From Nyssa sinensis (lineage: Eukaryota > Streptophyta > Magnoliopsida > Cornales > Nyssaceae), in contig CM018043.1 of the NCBI GenBank assembly GCA_008638375.1, forward strand, positions 59,770,510-59,834,509: a DNA stretch of 64,000 bases. The letters run 5' to 3'. Positions within the stretch are counted from its first letter, which is position 1, and each line of letters begins with the position of its first letter. The notes beneath the pieces are model-generated. The model was not told the DNA's origin, made no database searches, and saw only the letters and a list, made by a program, of their open reading frames with translations. This document shows, in pieces, positions 46,463 through 57,097 of this stretch. A program made the position numbers and the translations under genes.

Positions 46463-49001
46463 AAGTTTTTTTAAGTCTATTTATATATATATATATTTAT
46501 ATTTATAGGTTAGGATTTTGTGAGATGAGAATGATTATAATTTTGCTCTACGAGGGTTTTGGCCGTTTTGAGAGGTGAAAGGTTTGAGAGCTTGTAATCC
46601 TTATTGCATATAGTGGATTTGATCTCCTTCTTTTCGTAGATGTAGGCTACCAAACCACGCAAATCTTGTGTTCTTAGTGTGGTTGCTCTTTATTTTATGC
46701 GATTTCAATTTTTCTATTTGTTGCACTTCTGCATAACAAGTGGTATTAGAGTGAGATTAAAGCCTTTTAATCGCAAGGATGTCGAACATAAAACATGGAG
46801 TTGAGAAATCCAATAGGAAGAAAGATTTCTCTCTTTGGAAAGAAGAATGAAAGATCTACTTATGCAAGAAGGAGCTCATGACTCTAGAGGGGAAGGTCAA
46901 GAAACCTGAGAAGATGAGCGACGAGACTTGGGTTGAGATGGATGAGAAGGAAGCGAGTTCGATCCTTTTGAATATGTTTGATGAGGTAATTCACAACATG
47001 ATTAACGTGGATACGACAAAAGATACATGGAAGAAACTTGAAAGTTTATACAAGGGTAAGAATTTTCACAATAAGTTGTATGAGAAGAAATAACTCTACA
47101 GTCTATAAATGTTAGAAGGTACGAGTCTTCTCGAACATCTAATTTAATTTTTTGGTCACATAACTGCTGAGTTGTGGTGCGAATATTGAAGAAAAAGATC
47201 AAGCCATATTGTTGCTGGCTTCACTCCCAGTTTGTATAATCACTTGGTTACAACGATGTTGTATAAGAAAGAAACCCTTGACTTGGAAGAGGTAATCGGA
47301 GCCCTTTTGTCTCATCAGAAGATGAGAAAGACAGTTGATGATGAATCTTAGGCGAAAGGGTTGGTAACAAAGTTAGAGCATAAGTGTGACATATGAAGAT
47401 CAATGTGAGGAAACTCCAACAGGAATAGATCGCACTTTGAATCAAGTGAAGACAAAGATATGGAGTGCCATTATTGTCACACAAGGCACTATAAAAATTA
47501 GTGCAAAAATTTAAAGCAGAAGAATAAAAAAAAAGCCCTGAAAATCGGCTAGTGTCATTGAAGAAAATCAGATAAAAGTGAGCTTGATGCAGATCTTTAG
47601 TCAGTGATTTTAGGTTTTAATCTTTTGGTAGATTCATGGATTTTGGCTATAGGATGCTCCTACCATATGCATCCGAATAGGGATTAGTTTATACTTTTTA
47701 ATAATGGTACTGTTTTAATGGGAAATGATGTTGCATGCAAGGCTGTTTGAATTGGTACAATTAAGATTAAGATGTTTGATGGAACTGTGAGGTATCTAAG
47801 CAATGTCAGGTATGTCCCGGAACAGAAGAAAAATTTAATATCATTGAGTACTTTAGATTATTTGAGTTGTTATTCGAAAAATGTAGGGTTATGAATATCA
47901 CAAGGGGATATTTAGCGATTATGAAAGGTGAGAAGATTAAAAATTTACACAGGCTAATTGGGAACACAGTTGTAGGTAGAGTTATAGTGTCCACAGTGGA
48001 AAAATCATCGAGAGATGACAAAACACTATGGTATATGCATTTAGGCCATATGGGTGAGCGTGTCATGATGGAAGTTCAAAAAAGAAATTTGTTGAAGGGA
48101 CACAAATCATGCATATTGGATTTCTGCACATACTGTGTGTATGGGAAGCAATGTAAAATTAGTTTTAAGGTAGTGTCTCACTCTAGTGAAGGTGTTTTTG
48201 ACTTACACACATTCAGATGTTTGGGGGCCTATGACAATTCCTTCTTATAGTGGTGCATTTTACTTTGTGAGCTTGAGCAAGGTGTTAAGGTTTACAAGCT
48301 AGGAGATGTCACTTCAAAGAGAAAGATTCTGAGTAAAGAGTAGTATTTGATGACTCCTAGACGTTAAAAAAGGACGGGATTTAGGCATACAATCGGAAGT
48401 AGATTATAGAGGTGGAGTTTGACGAAAAAAATCACTTAAAAAAAATGATGAGAATCAACAACATGGGTCAGACCCACGACCTCAATAGGAAGAGCCCTAT
48501 TCTCTAACAAAAAAGTGAGAGAAACAAACTCAAAAAGCACTTCAGAGATATGGTTTTAAGGAGAATGTATCTTTTTCCTTGATGGTCATCAATGAAGATC
48601 CATCTTCTTACAAGATTACTATGATAGAAGAAATGGAATCATTGCAAAATAATGATATTTTAGACTTGGTAAAGGTTCCAAAAGGAGAGAAGGCTATAGG
48701 TTACAAGTAGGTATACCGCAAAGAGAATACAATTGATATCTTGAGAATATTAGTTCCTACTAACAAGTTCAAGCATTGCTTGAACTTAATTCCCTTCATT
48801 TCACATTAATTTGTAGTGATGGTGCATTCCTACATTTAAAGAGGGTGTAAGTTCAATACATAGATGTCTACAAGCTTTTTTAGGATGATTTATGAAAATA
48901 CAAGTTAAGGTGGAGATTGTTATAAGATGTCTAATATTTTATTTTAATGGGTTGGGCTTCAAGAGGCAAAACTAAACTCCATTTTTTGTGCCTCCCCCCC
49001 C

Positions 49002-49030
<29 letters not shown>
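46463..49030 (+). mobile_element. Tnt1-like deletion derivative, copy 2 (head to tail with copy 1)
   Basis: It starts with an LTR block lacking its first part (from TTTTTTTAAGTCTATTTATA), close to the 5' LTR of copy 1 (GCTCTACGAGG, GGCCGTTTTGAGAGG, GTAATCCTTATTGCATATAG). TGGTATTAGAG (46741) is a decayed primer site. Gag runs from about 46778 with an ORF at 46878-47093. The internal part has the same large deletion as copy 1. The 3' LTR starts at 48921 and is cut off at about 49030 inside a CT/TA microsatellite, where viral sequence begins. Confidence 0.8.
46778..48920 (+). pseudogene. Tnt1-like gag-pol remnant, copy 2
   Basis: Gag: EKMSDETWVEMDEKEASSILLNMFDEVIHNM, then WKKLESLYKGKN. The zinc-knuckle region lies at about 47470-47520. 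Pre-integrase reads LWYMHLGHMGERVMMEVQKRNLLKG and CTYCVYGKQCKISF, intact over 47867-48250. An integrase start follows (VFDLHTFRCLGAYD). It then jumps to YFVSLSKVL-like debris, MEEMESLQNND, KVPKGEKAIGYK and IDILRILVPTNKFKHCLNL. Confidence 0.75.
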
Positions 49031-49033
<3 letters not shown>

Positions 49034-49213
49034 TAATATAATTCAGTTTTAAACATTCATATATATATATATATATCCATTATTCGTCCCAATCCCCTAA
49101 TGGAAGGTTTTACCTTCTATCCCTGCATATACATTTTAATTTTCATCTAATGCTGTCTTCTTTTCTTTTCATTCAAACTGTACCACTTCCGCATCCGATT
49201 CTCCTTTCATTTA
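49034..49213 (+). repeat. Left terminal repeat of the plus viral copy (leader with primer site deleted)
   Basis: From TAATATAATTCAG through a TA run (about 49058-49077), CCATTATTCGTCCCAATCCC and CATTCAAACTGTACCACTTCC to CTCCTTTCATTTAA. Direct repeat of 56857-57053. At about 49213, compared with the minus copy, some 80-86 bases are missing, including the primer-binding site. Confidence 0.85.
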
Positions 49214-49665
49214 AACAATCTACATCTCTGTAGTGATCAACATTCATGGTGATATTGGCAATGAATAATGCTATCCATTTTAGTTGTAATTATTCAGATC
49301 ATATTCAGTTTTACATTTCTTTCTTTGTTTATCTGTATACGTTCATCTTCCCTCTGCCTAGTTCAGGTACGACTTGCCTACTTTTGTGTCTATCCAGACC
49401 CCGTACTTAGACCTTGCACCTCCCAGGAAGTCCATAGACCGAGAAACCGTCGTAAGTCCCGCTGAGCTATGAGAGCGTTTAGGGCAATCGGTTATGAGGT
49501 TGCTAATGGCTTGGGCCAGGTATGTCAGCTAGGAGTATGTCAGGACCATCTCGACAGAGCAAAAGCACCGTCCCGTATTTGTTAGGAAAGACGATCATGA
49601 ACCATACAGCTATCCAAAGTTAAGACTCAGTAAAACTTTGTCTAGTCCAACCAATTACAGCAGTC

Positions 49666-50645
49666 ATGAATAGACTATTTAGATCCAAATCATCATCATC
49701 TTCTTCTTCTTCTTTTGCTTCTTCTCTCCCAGATCTCTCAGATCTAGTAAATAGTGAAGACTTTCACTTAGACATAGAAGACCAAGATCAACCCCTTAGG
49801 AATTGGAGTATCCCTAAGGTCCTAGTTAACCAGATCTATCATTCTTCCTCTTGGCTTAAATCCAAAGCTTTCTCTAGCACTCTTAATGTTAAGACCTTAG
49901 AACATTCTACGCTCTTACCAAAGATCAGATCATACATCAGCTATTCAGTCCATCAACCATCCGAGAACATATCAAGAAAGGATACAATTTCATCCATATA
50001 GGTTTGGTATAAGTTGGTATCAATCCTCTCATTCACAAAGGTCTCAACGCCTCTGTTCTAATAGCCCTTAAAGATGCCAGACATGTCAAATGGCATGATA
50101 GCCTCCTAGGTCTCTTAGAATCTCCCAAGAATCAAGGTCCAGTTCACTTTGATTGTTATCCAGACTTCACAATCAACCTTCAGGACCCTCATTTCTTAAA
50201 ATCTCTTTCTCTTCACATCCAAACCTCTGGCCTCAATATGCTAGAAGGAACCAAACAGCTAGCCTTAGTCTATAGGATCTACTATAAGTGCTCCAAGACC
50301 AATTTGAATGCGCTTGCTCTCAAACGTAGTCCTAAGAACAAAACCATGCTCATTCAGTCGTATGCTGAAGGATCCAACATTGAGATCCCAAAGCAGATCC
50401 AATGGTCTGATGTTACCTTTCCTACCTCTTGGACCATTGAAAATGAAAACCATACTCTTCCCCAACAAAGAGAATCCAACGTCAATCTCATCCAACAATT
50501 CCAAGATGGATCTGTTAGGATTAGTTTTGACAACCAAAGGTTTCGACCTACCACATCCATCATTCCACCAAGCATTCAACCCAGATCTGAACTCTCCACT
50601 CCTAGATCTGAAAAACTCATTCCCAGGCAACGTCGTGATCTCTAA
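49666..50645 (+). pseudogene. Viral movement protein (30K superfamily), plus copy
   Basis: ATG at 49666 opens a Ser-rich start and SLPDLSDLVNSEDFHLDIE, then WSIPKVLVNQIYH. The frame breaks near 49910. It continues in frame 3 with an in-frame stop at about 50009, then VLIALKDARHVKWHDSLLG, HFDCYPDFTINLQDPH and GTKQLALVYRIYYKC, the core of caulimovirid cell-to-cell movement proteins. It forms the N-terminal part of the viral polyprotein. The minus copy keeps this region open for 385 codons, which shows where this copy is broken. Confidence 0.82.
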
Positions 50646-52700
50646 GGTTTAAAGTTAAATTATCAAAAGGCAACCCCTTGTTATACATCTCAGTCCTAAG
50701 TCCTAGATGCTGAGGAATCCATCACCTCTCCCAGTCCATCTGACTTGGAGACTACCCATAATGAACTCAATAGTATTAGTAAAGAGTTCGAAATCGACAA
50801 GCAATCCTTACATATGGAGTTCACATCCCCTCATAATGATGCCAAACGTTCTCATTATCGTGCTACTCATACAAAGGATCAGAAGTTAGAAATTCTTGAA
50901 TCTTGGGAAGCATATATGCGTCAACAACGACGTCATATCTATTTCTTTGATTATTTTGAGAATTTCTACAATCATCTTGATTGGTGTCAACCCGTCACCA
51001 AAACCCAATGGCTTCAACCAGATAAATCTACCGCTTCATCGTCTCATCCCCCGGTAGGGACTATCCTTATTGAACGCCTAGGATCCCATGTAGTTGCTTC
51101 TCCTTTCAAGAATTCTCCCAAAGATGATGATACATCTAGGAAGATAATTGAACAAAGTAACTACACAAACCAATGCCTCATTACCTTAGGCAAACAGTTC
51201 GACAAAATTGAGAACATAGTAGACAAACTGCCAGCTACTCCTTCTCAATCCTCTTCTTCTTCTTCCTCATTAGAAAAACCATTAGTCAAGTTACCCGAAG
51301 TTAAGAAATCTTATCCTAAGGACACCAATGCCTTAGATCAGATTAAGAAAATGCTTCAGGAACTTAAGAATCCAGATCCAGTCAAGGAAGAACCCACTAC
51401 TTCTTCTCATACAATAATAGCAGTAGGAAAAGCCAGTCCTTCTGAAACTTCAGACTCATCCACTGATGATGATGAAGCTTGTCACCTCCCCAATCTAACT
51501 TTAGGACATCCAGAACTCCATGACCAACTCCAAGGTCTGTCAGTTAACAAAATTCATTGTCCCTATTTCACTCCACCAACCACAATCATTAACAGTAGGT
51601 ACAGTCGTCCTACTCCTCCAGATCTCCAAGTTGATAATCATAATCAATTTTCAGTATCTTCTGATCGCCTCTATGAATGGAACATATATGGTCATTCAGA
51701 ACAGGAAATCATCAACAAACTCAGACATATGGCTATGACCGCCAACTTTTACATCGAGAGAAATGGAACCTCTTAAAATGATGTCGTCCAGCACTTAACC
51801 TTAGGATTCACAGGTAAACTCCACACCTGGTGGGAAAATCACCTCACCTAGGGAACCAGAGAATCCATCATACATGCAGTCAAACGTGACCCAGATGGTA
51901 CTCCCGTTTTTGATGAAACAATAGGTTGAGCAGAACCTGACGGTGTCAACACTCTCATCTACACCATCACCAAACATTTCATAGGAACTCCTAGTCATGT
52001 AACCGCTAGGATCCATGATCAACTCAGTAACCTCAGATGTCCAACCCTCAGTGATTTCGAATGGTATGCAGAAGTTTTCTGTAATAGAGTCATGCTCAGA
52101 AATGACAGTGACTCGCCATTCTGGAAAGAAAAATTCATCAATGGCCTCCTCAGTTTTTTTGCTCATAAGATTAGGGAACATCTCAGTAAAGATACAAGAA
52201 CCATAGATTATCCCAGTCTAACCTATGGTGATATTATATGCATTGTTAGCAAAGAAGGAATGCGGATGTGCATAGACATGAAAATCCGGAACCAAGCCTT
52301 TAAGGATAGGAAACGCGCCAAATACGAATTAGGAAATTTCTGTGTCCAATACGGTTTACCATCCATCGCCCCTTCCAAAAGATGATCATCCAGTCAACGT
52401 CAGGATAGTCATCCTAGACATCACAGAAAACACAGTAGTCGCCATTCTTATCATCGCCAAAATCATAAACACAAAATCTCACCACCAAGGTGAATCCAGC
52501 AACAAGCAGACCCGCAAGTACTACAAAACTAATTGTAGGAAATTGAACCATCCAGTAGTTCTTCATATAGTTCTGATGACAGTGAAATTGAGATAGATCA
52601 GTCAGACCAGTCCTCTGATCATGCTTCTCATCACCATTCAGACTCTCCTCCTAGTTAAAATAGGATGTTCAGATAATTGTAATCGCAATTGTTGCAAAAC
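50646..52700 (+). pseudogene. Viral coat protein region with zinc-knuckle remnant, plus copy
   Basis: Frame 3. An acidic/Ser-rich linker (50745-51776, open for 343 codons) contains HIYFFDYFENFYNH and DQIKKMLQELKNPDP and ends near SEQEIINKLRHMAMTANFY. After stops at 51774, about 51849 and about 51927, the capsid core reads LTLGFTGKLHTWWENHLT, HFIGTPSHVTARIHDQL, FEWYAEVFCNRVML and FWKEKFINGLL, to about 52385. A basic Ser/Arg/His-rich stretch and a degenerate Cys motif (about 52520-52560) stand where the nucleic-acid-binding knuckle belongs. Confidence 0.75.
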
Positions 52701-53149
52701 AGTTAATGTCCTAAGCAAAGAGCAAGAACTTCTTTTAGATTTAATTAACAGTGTAGAAAATCCAGTCACCAAATCCCAGTACCGAAATGAATGGCAGCAA
52801 TCTTTAGGAACTGAGACATTCAAATCTTCTCCTCCAGTCATTCCTTCAAAACCACCAATTGAAATTGACAAATCTTTGATAGGTTTACCCTATCCAAACC
52901 AATAACCATTTAAGATTTACAAGCTGAAGTCAACCAAACCAAGAAAGAAATTTCTAGGTTAAATCAGTCATCCAATCCTTACAAATCCAACATGATTCCT
53001 TAGATCAGAAAGTTGAAGCTCATTTTCTTTCCCCTCATCCAGATGACATCAACATCTTTTCCGATCTCCCTCATTCTACCGGTAAAAGTAAAGAAATCCC
53101 CCTTGATAGTCCATACAATAACCGCGACAATTTTCTAGAAACAATCACT

Positions 53150-53566
53150 AGGATTGATTTTCAGAAATGGCGTTGTCCAGTTAAGATCATTATATGCGAT
53201 GAATTTGAGCTTGAGACTATTACTCTAATTGATATAGGCGCTGATCTAAACTGTATTCAAGAAGGTCTTATGCTGACCAAATACTTTGAAAAGACCCATG
53301 AGCGTCTCAAATCCGCTAATGGTTCTAGCATGAACATCCAATACAAGCTATCTGATGCTCATGTGTGTCAAGATAAAGTTTGTTTCAAAACTTCCTTCGT
53401 TCTTGTCAAAAACATGTCAGACGAAGTCATCCTTGGTAATCCTTTCATATGTCTCCTCTATCCTTTCTCCACAAATAGTGAAGGTATTACTACCAACCCT
53501 TTCAATCAAACCGTTCAGTTTAAGTTTGTAAAAAATCCTCAGTCTAGAGAAATCCACTCTCTCTAG
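53150..53566 (+). pseudogene. Viral aspartic protease, plus copy
   Basis: Frame 2 reads FQKWRCPVKIIICDEFELETI, then LIDIGADLNCIQEGL. The active-site D-(S/T)-G-A here reads D-I-G-A, while the minus copy has D-S-G-A. DEVILGNPFICLLYPF follows, the second conserved protease strand. The retropepsin would cleave the polyprotein. The frame differs from the neighbouring RT (frame 3), so a shift lies at 53567-53700. Confidence 0.8.
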
Positions 53567-53702
53567 GATCTTTCTATCAAATGATCAATTAATCTCCTTT
53601 CTAAGAAGCAATCTCATGTTAGTTTCCTCTTAGCAGAAATCCAGTATAAGAAAACAGAACAACAACTTCTTAACCCTTCTCTTCAGTTGCAAATTAGCCA
53701 GT

Positions 53703-55173
53703 TTGAATCTCTTCTCAAACAGGAAGTTTTTTCTGATCTCCCCACAGCTTCTTATTATAGGAAACAACATATTGTTCGTCTTCCTTATGTCAAAGATTTC
53801 AGTGAGAAAAACATCCCCTACTAAAGCCAGACCAATCCAGATGAGTCAAGCTTTAATGGAACTCTGCCAAACAGAAATCAATCAATTGCTACAAAAACAA
53901 ATCATCCGTCCCTCTAAATCCCCATGGTCTTGTTCAGCTTTTTATGTCAACAAAAATGCTAAAATCGAACATGGTGTTCCTCGTCTTGTCATCAACTACA
54001 ACCCATTAAAAAAAGTTCTTGAATGGATTAGGTATCCAATTCCTAACAAAAGAGACTTAATTAATCGGCTTCATACTGCAACCATCTTCAGTAAATTTGA
54101 CATGAAATCAGGATTTTGGCAGATCTAAATTTATGATTCAGACAGATACAAAACTGCATTCACTACCCCTTTTGTTCATTATGAATGGAATGTAATGCCC
54201 TTTGGTCTCAAGAATGCGCCCAGTGAATTCCAGAATGTCATGAACGACATATTCAACCCATTCTCCAGTCATATCATCATTTACATTGATGATGTCCTTA
54301 TTTTCTCCAATTCCATTGATCAACATTGGAAACATTTACGATCCTTTCTCTATGTGATCAAAAGAAATGGTCTCGTTCTTTCATCCAGTAAACTGAAATT
54401 ATTTCAGACATCCATCCGCTTCTTAGGTTTTGACATTTCTTATGGTCAAATCAAACCTATCCAACGGTCTATCCAATTTGCTGACAAATTGGATGATCAG
54501 ATCTTAGAGAAAACCCAGTTACAGCGTTTTCTAGGATCTCTCAACTACATCTCTGATTTCTATCCCAATCTTCGATATCAGTGTAAACCACTCTTTGATC
54601 GCCTTCGTAGTAATCCCTCTCCATGGACAACTGCTCATACAGCCATTGTTCAGTCTGTGAAACAATATGTCAAGACTCTTCCTTGTCTTGGTATTCATTC
54701 TCTTTCTGCATTCAAGATTGTTCAGACAGATGCCTCCGACATTGGTTATGGTGGCATTCGTAGCCAACGTTCAGGCCCAGATTCCCCCGAACAGATTATC
54801 TGTTATCATTCAGGAATTTGGAATTCTACTCAGTTGAATTATAGTACAATTAAAAGAGAAATTTTATCTTTTGTTTTAGGCATTATTAAATTTCAATCCG
54901 ATTTATTAAATCAAAAATTTTTGGTTAAAATTGATTGCAAAAGTGCAAAACATATTTTGGAAAAAGATATTAAAAACATTGCATCCAAACAGATTTTTGC
55001 ACGCTGGCAAGCTATTTTATCTATTTTTTTATTTTGATAGACAGCATATCCCCGATTCTTCTAACTGCATCCCTGATTTTCTTACTCGTGAATTTTTGCA
55101 GCCCAAAAATGAGCGGAAAGAAAGACAAGCAGATACAGTTTTCCCCCTAGGGAACCACCGAAACCCAGGGTAA
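53703..55173 (+). pseudogene. Viral reverse transcriptase and RNase H, plus copy
   Basis: RT motifs run in frame 3. They are a K-x-I-x-x-S-x-S-P-W-type IRPSKSPWSCSAFYVNK, PRLVINYNPL, FSKFDMKSGFWQI, FGLKNAPSEFQ and the catalytic YIDDVLIF (54282-54305), then LGFDISYG. An in-frame TAA (54126-54128) cuts RT after motif A. RNase H follows with VQTDASDIGYGG and SGIWNSTQLNYSTIKREILSFV (about 54830-54890) and a DCKSAKHIL block. The frame shifts in a T-run near 55025. The end is at TAA 55171-55173, overlapping ORF2. Confidence 0.88.
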
Positions 55174-56424
55174 ATCCAGTGCTTTAGCTCTTCGAGCTCC
55201 AGCACCCATACAGTCCATCTCTTCTCTCCTTTCTCAAAGAAACAGCTTCTCCATTCTTGGAAGCCCTCTTCGTCCCAACTACTCTCTACCTCAATCCAGT
55301 AGTGGCCCTTTGAGCCTCCCCAGTGATCGTTCAGCTCTTGCTACCATTCCCCCCCAGTCCATATGCAATCACGGATCCATTTGAATCTTCAAAAGCCATG
55401 ATTGTTCCATCCAATTCCCTTAGGACTCATTCTTTTCCCTATTTTAAGAAGTCCTATTCTGTCAACATCTTCTTTATTGAACCTCACAAGAGTCATATTC
55501 AAGATCCATGGACTCTTGTTACATCCTATTTTCCTCCAGGATGGCATTTCATTCCTCACCATCCAACAAAATCTGTCAAATGGTACAAAGCCATTCTCAT
55601 TCATTCAGGCTCTGTACGGTTTGAAGACATCCTCAGTAAGCAGGATCCCAACTTGATCCTTTACCAAAAATTCATTATATCCAATTTTATTTTAGAAAAA
55701 TCTTGGGGATCTCACCCTTCCTTTCTGAGATCCATTCCCAACTCTTCTATCCAGTATTCATTCTATGATTATATTGAAGCATTCGGTAAATCTCCTCCTT
55801 ATCTAGAATGACACCAAAGATCATTCATGGTTCCTTATGTTTGATCTTAAATTCAGAAGTCTAATCCCTTCTTGGTTCAACGAGTGGTGGAATAAATTTG
55901 GACTAGTCCCAGATCTTCTTCCAGCCCCTCTTCATGCAGCAATGGAACATCTCCGATCCATGTTCTTAACAGACAAACATATAGAACAGTTCCCTATCAT
56001 CATCCACATGGCCAGCAAATACAGAATTCCAATGATAATGAAATGGAACTATGCAATCCATAATCATACAGTTATCAGAAAATTCTCAGTAAAATGGTGG
56101 GATAAGCTCGTCCTTGATAAGTTTATCTCATTTATTATGAAAGACTATCCTCATGCAGTTATGGCAGCAACAGAACCCATTGCACATAGGACAAGATCCT
56201 CTTCCTCTCTTGATCCTTACCTATTGCAAGGACAATCTAGAGATGAGCTCAAGGAGCTCGCCAGAAAATTAATGATCCACATTACCCAAATGGGTGATGA
56301 TCCCGAAACTCATACAGATGCAGAATCCAGTTATCATCAGGACCCGTGCCTTACTCCATATGATGTATTCAGTCAAGACCCTTATGCTTTGGATGATGAT
56401 TTTGACCCATTCAAGACAATTTAA
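55109..56424 (+). pseudogene. Viral ORF2 (function unknown), plus copy
   Basis: A candidate ATG at 55109 overlaps the end of the polyprotein frame; in this frame codon 14 is TAG. After it the frame stays open through a Ser/Pro/Leu-rich stretch to a poly-C shift near 55355. It continues in frame 3 (55323-55811: ITDPFESSKAMIVPSNS, HIQDPWTLVTSYF, PPGWHFIPHHPTKSVKWYK, EKSWGSHPSFLRSIP). After another shift it continues in frame 1 (55837-56424: PSWFNEWWNKFGLVPDLLP, NYAIHNHTVIRKFSVKWWD, then acidic to the stop). A second ORF of unknown role is a hallmark of florendoviruses. Confidence 0.75.
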
Positions 56425-56640
56425 AGTACCATCCAGCAGTCCCATAACGACAAAATACCATTCAGCATCAGGCACAACACTATTTATGAACAATAAAAAG
56501 TGTGAACAGTAACAATGAACAGTAACCGACAAGATACTATTCATCAACAGCAACCGCACTTTTACTCCAGTTAAAGCAGTTTCACTCCTGCACTTTCAGC
56601 CGGGAATCCAGCCCCTTTTCTCAGCATCTAAGGCGCCCTA

Positions 56641-56676
56641 TCCTCTATATAATGACGCTCCTCTATATAATGAAGC
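56641..56676 (+). promoter_or_regulatory. Viral TATA box region, duplicated
   Basis: TCCTCTATATAATGACGC (56641-56658) is followed at once by TCCTCTATATAATGAAGC (56659-56676), an 18-bp tandem duplication that doubles the CTATATAA box. It lies between ORF2 and the leader, where caulimovirids have the pregenomic RNA promoter. The minus copy has one box, altered to TCGATATAATG. Confidence 0.6.
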
Positions 56677-56856
56677 CTCTTCTCAACATTCAGCAAGTTT
56701 TTCCAAAGATTGGAAACCAGTTAGTCATATACTTGAGCGAATTCAGATAAGAGAGTTTACAATGCCTCTTCATTCACTCTTGTATTCCCCCCTCTTTCTT
56801 CCCCTTCTTTCATATAGTTGGGTCTAATCCTTTATACAGTTGTAAGTTTATTATCA

Positions 56857-56881
56857 TTAATATAATTCAGTTTTAAACATT

Positions 56882-56914
<33 letters not shown>

Positions 56915-57097
56915 CCATTATTCATCCCAATCCCCTGATGGAATGTTTTACCTCCTATCCCTGCATATGCATTTTAATTTTCATCTTATGCTGCCTTCTT
57001 TTCTTTTCATTCAAACTCTACCACTTCCACATCCAATGATCCTTTCATTTAAATTATACAATAGTTGCGCATCCACTGGCCCCGGTTAGTCCCCATC
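56857..57097 (+). repeat. Right terminal repeat of the plus viral copy
   Basis: Same sequence as the left repeat but with a longer TA run (about 56889-56915). It continues past the left copy's deletion through AATAGTTGCGCATCCACTGG to GTCCCCATC, where it stops. In the minus copy the next bases are A and then the primer site. Confidence 0.85.
56889..56915. repeat. (TA)n run in the viral leader
   Basis: Preceded by CACACACA. The matching site is at about 49058-49077 in the left repeat and 59870-59900 in the minus copy, with different lengths. Confidence 0.9.

Larger units (their letters stand above)
49031..57097 (+). other. Endogenous caulimovirid (Florendovirus-like), plus-strand copy
   Basis: About 8.1 kb in the order 3'-tail/leader, movement protein, coat, protease, RT, RNase H, ORF2, promoter, then tail/leader again. 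No integrase and no LTRs. A 30K-type movement protein, a YIDD reverse transcriptase and a separate ORF2 after the polyprotein fit Caulimoviridae, best genus Florendovirus from known layout. The left edge lies in a TA microsatellite inside a Tnt1-like LTR. The right edge (57097|57098) abuts an inverted partial copy. Frameshifts and stops occur in every domain, so this copy has no complete gene set. Confidence 0.85.

Noticed and set aside
50265..50630. Opposite-strand ORFs of 73-126 codons in the viral movement-protein region, present in both copies
   Set aside because: They mirror the codon structure of the movement protein and have no family features; their presence in both copies follows from sequence similarity.
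49031..57097. Interpretation of the viral terminal repeats as LTRs of a Ty3/gypsy element
   Set aside because: There is no integrase, the repeats include the primer site and are of unequal content, a 30K movement protein and ORF2 are present, and the second copy is permuted.
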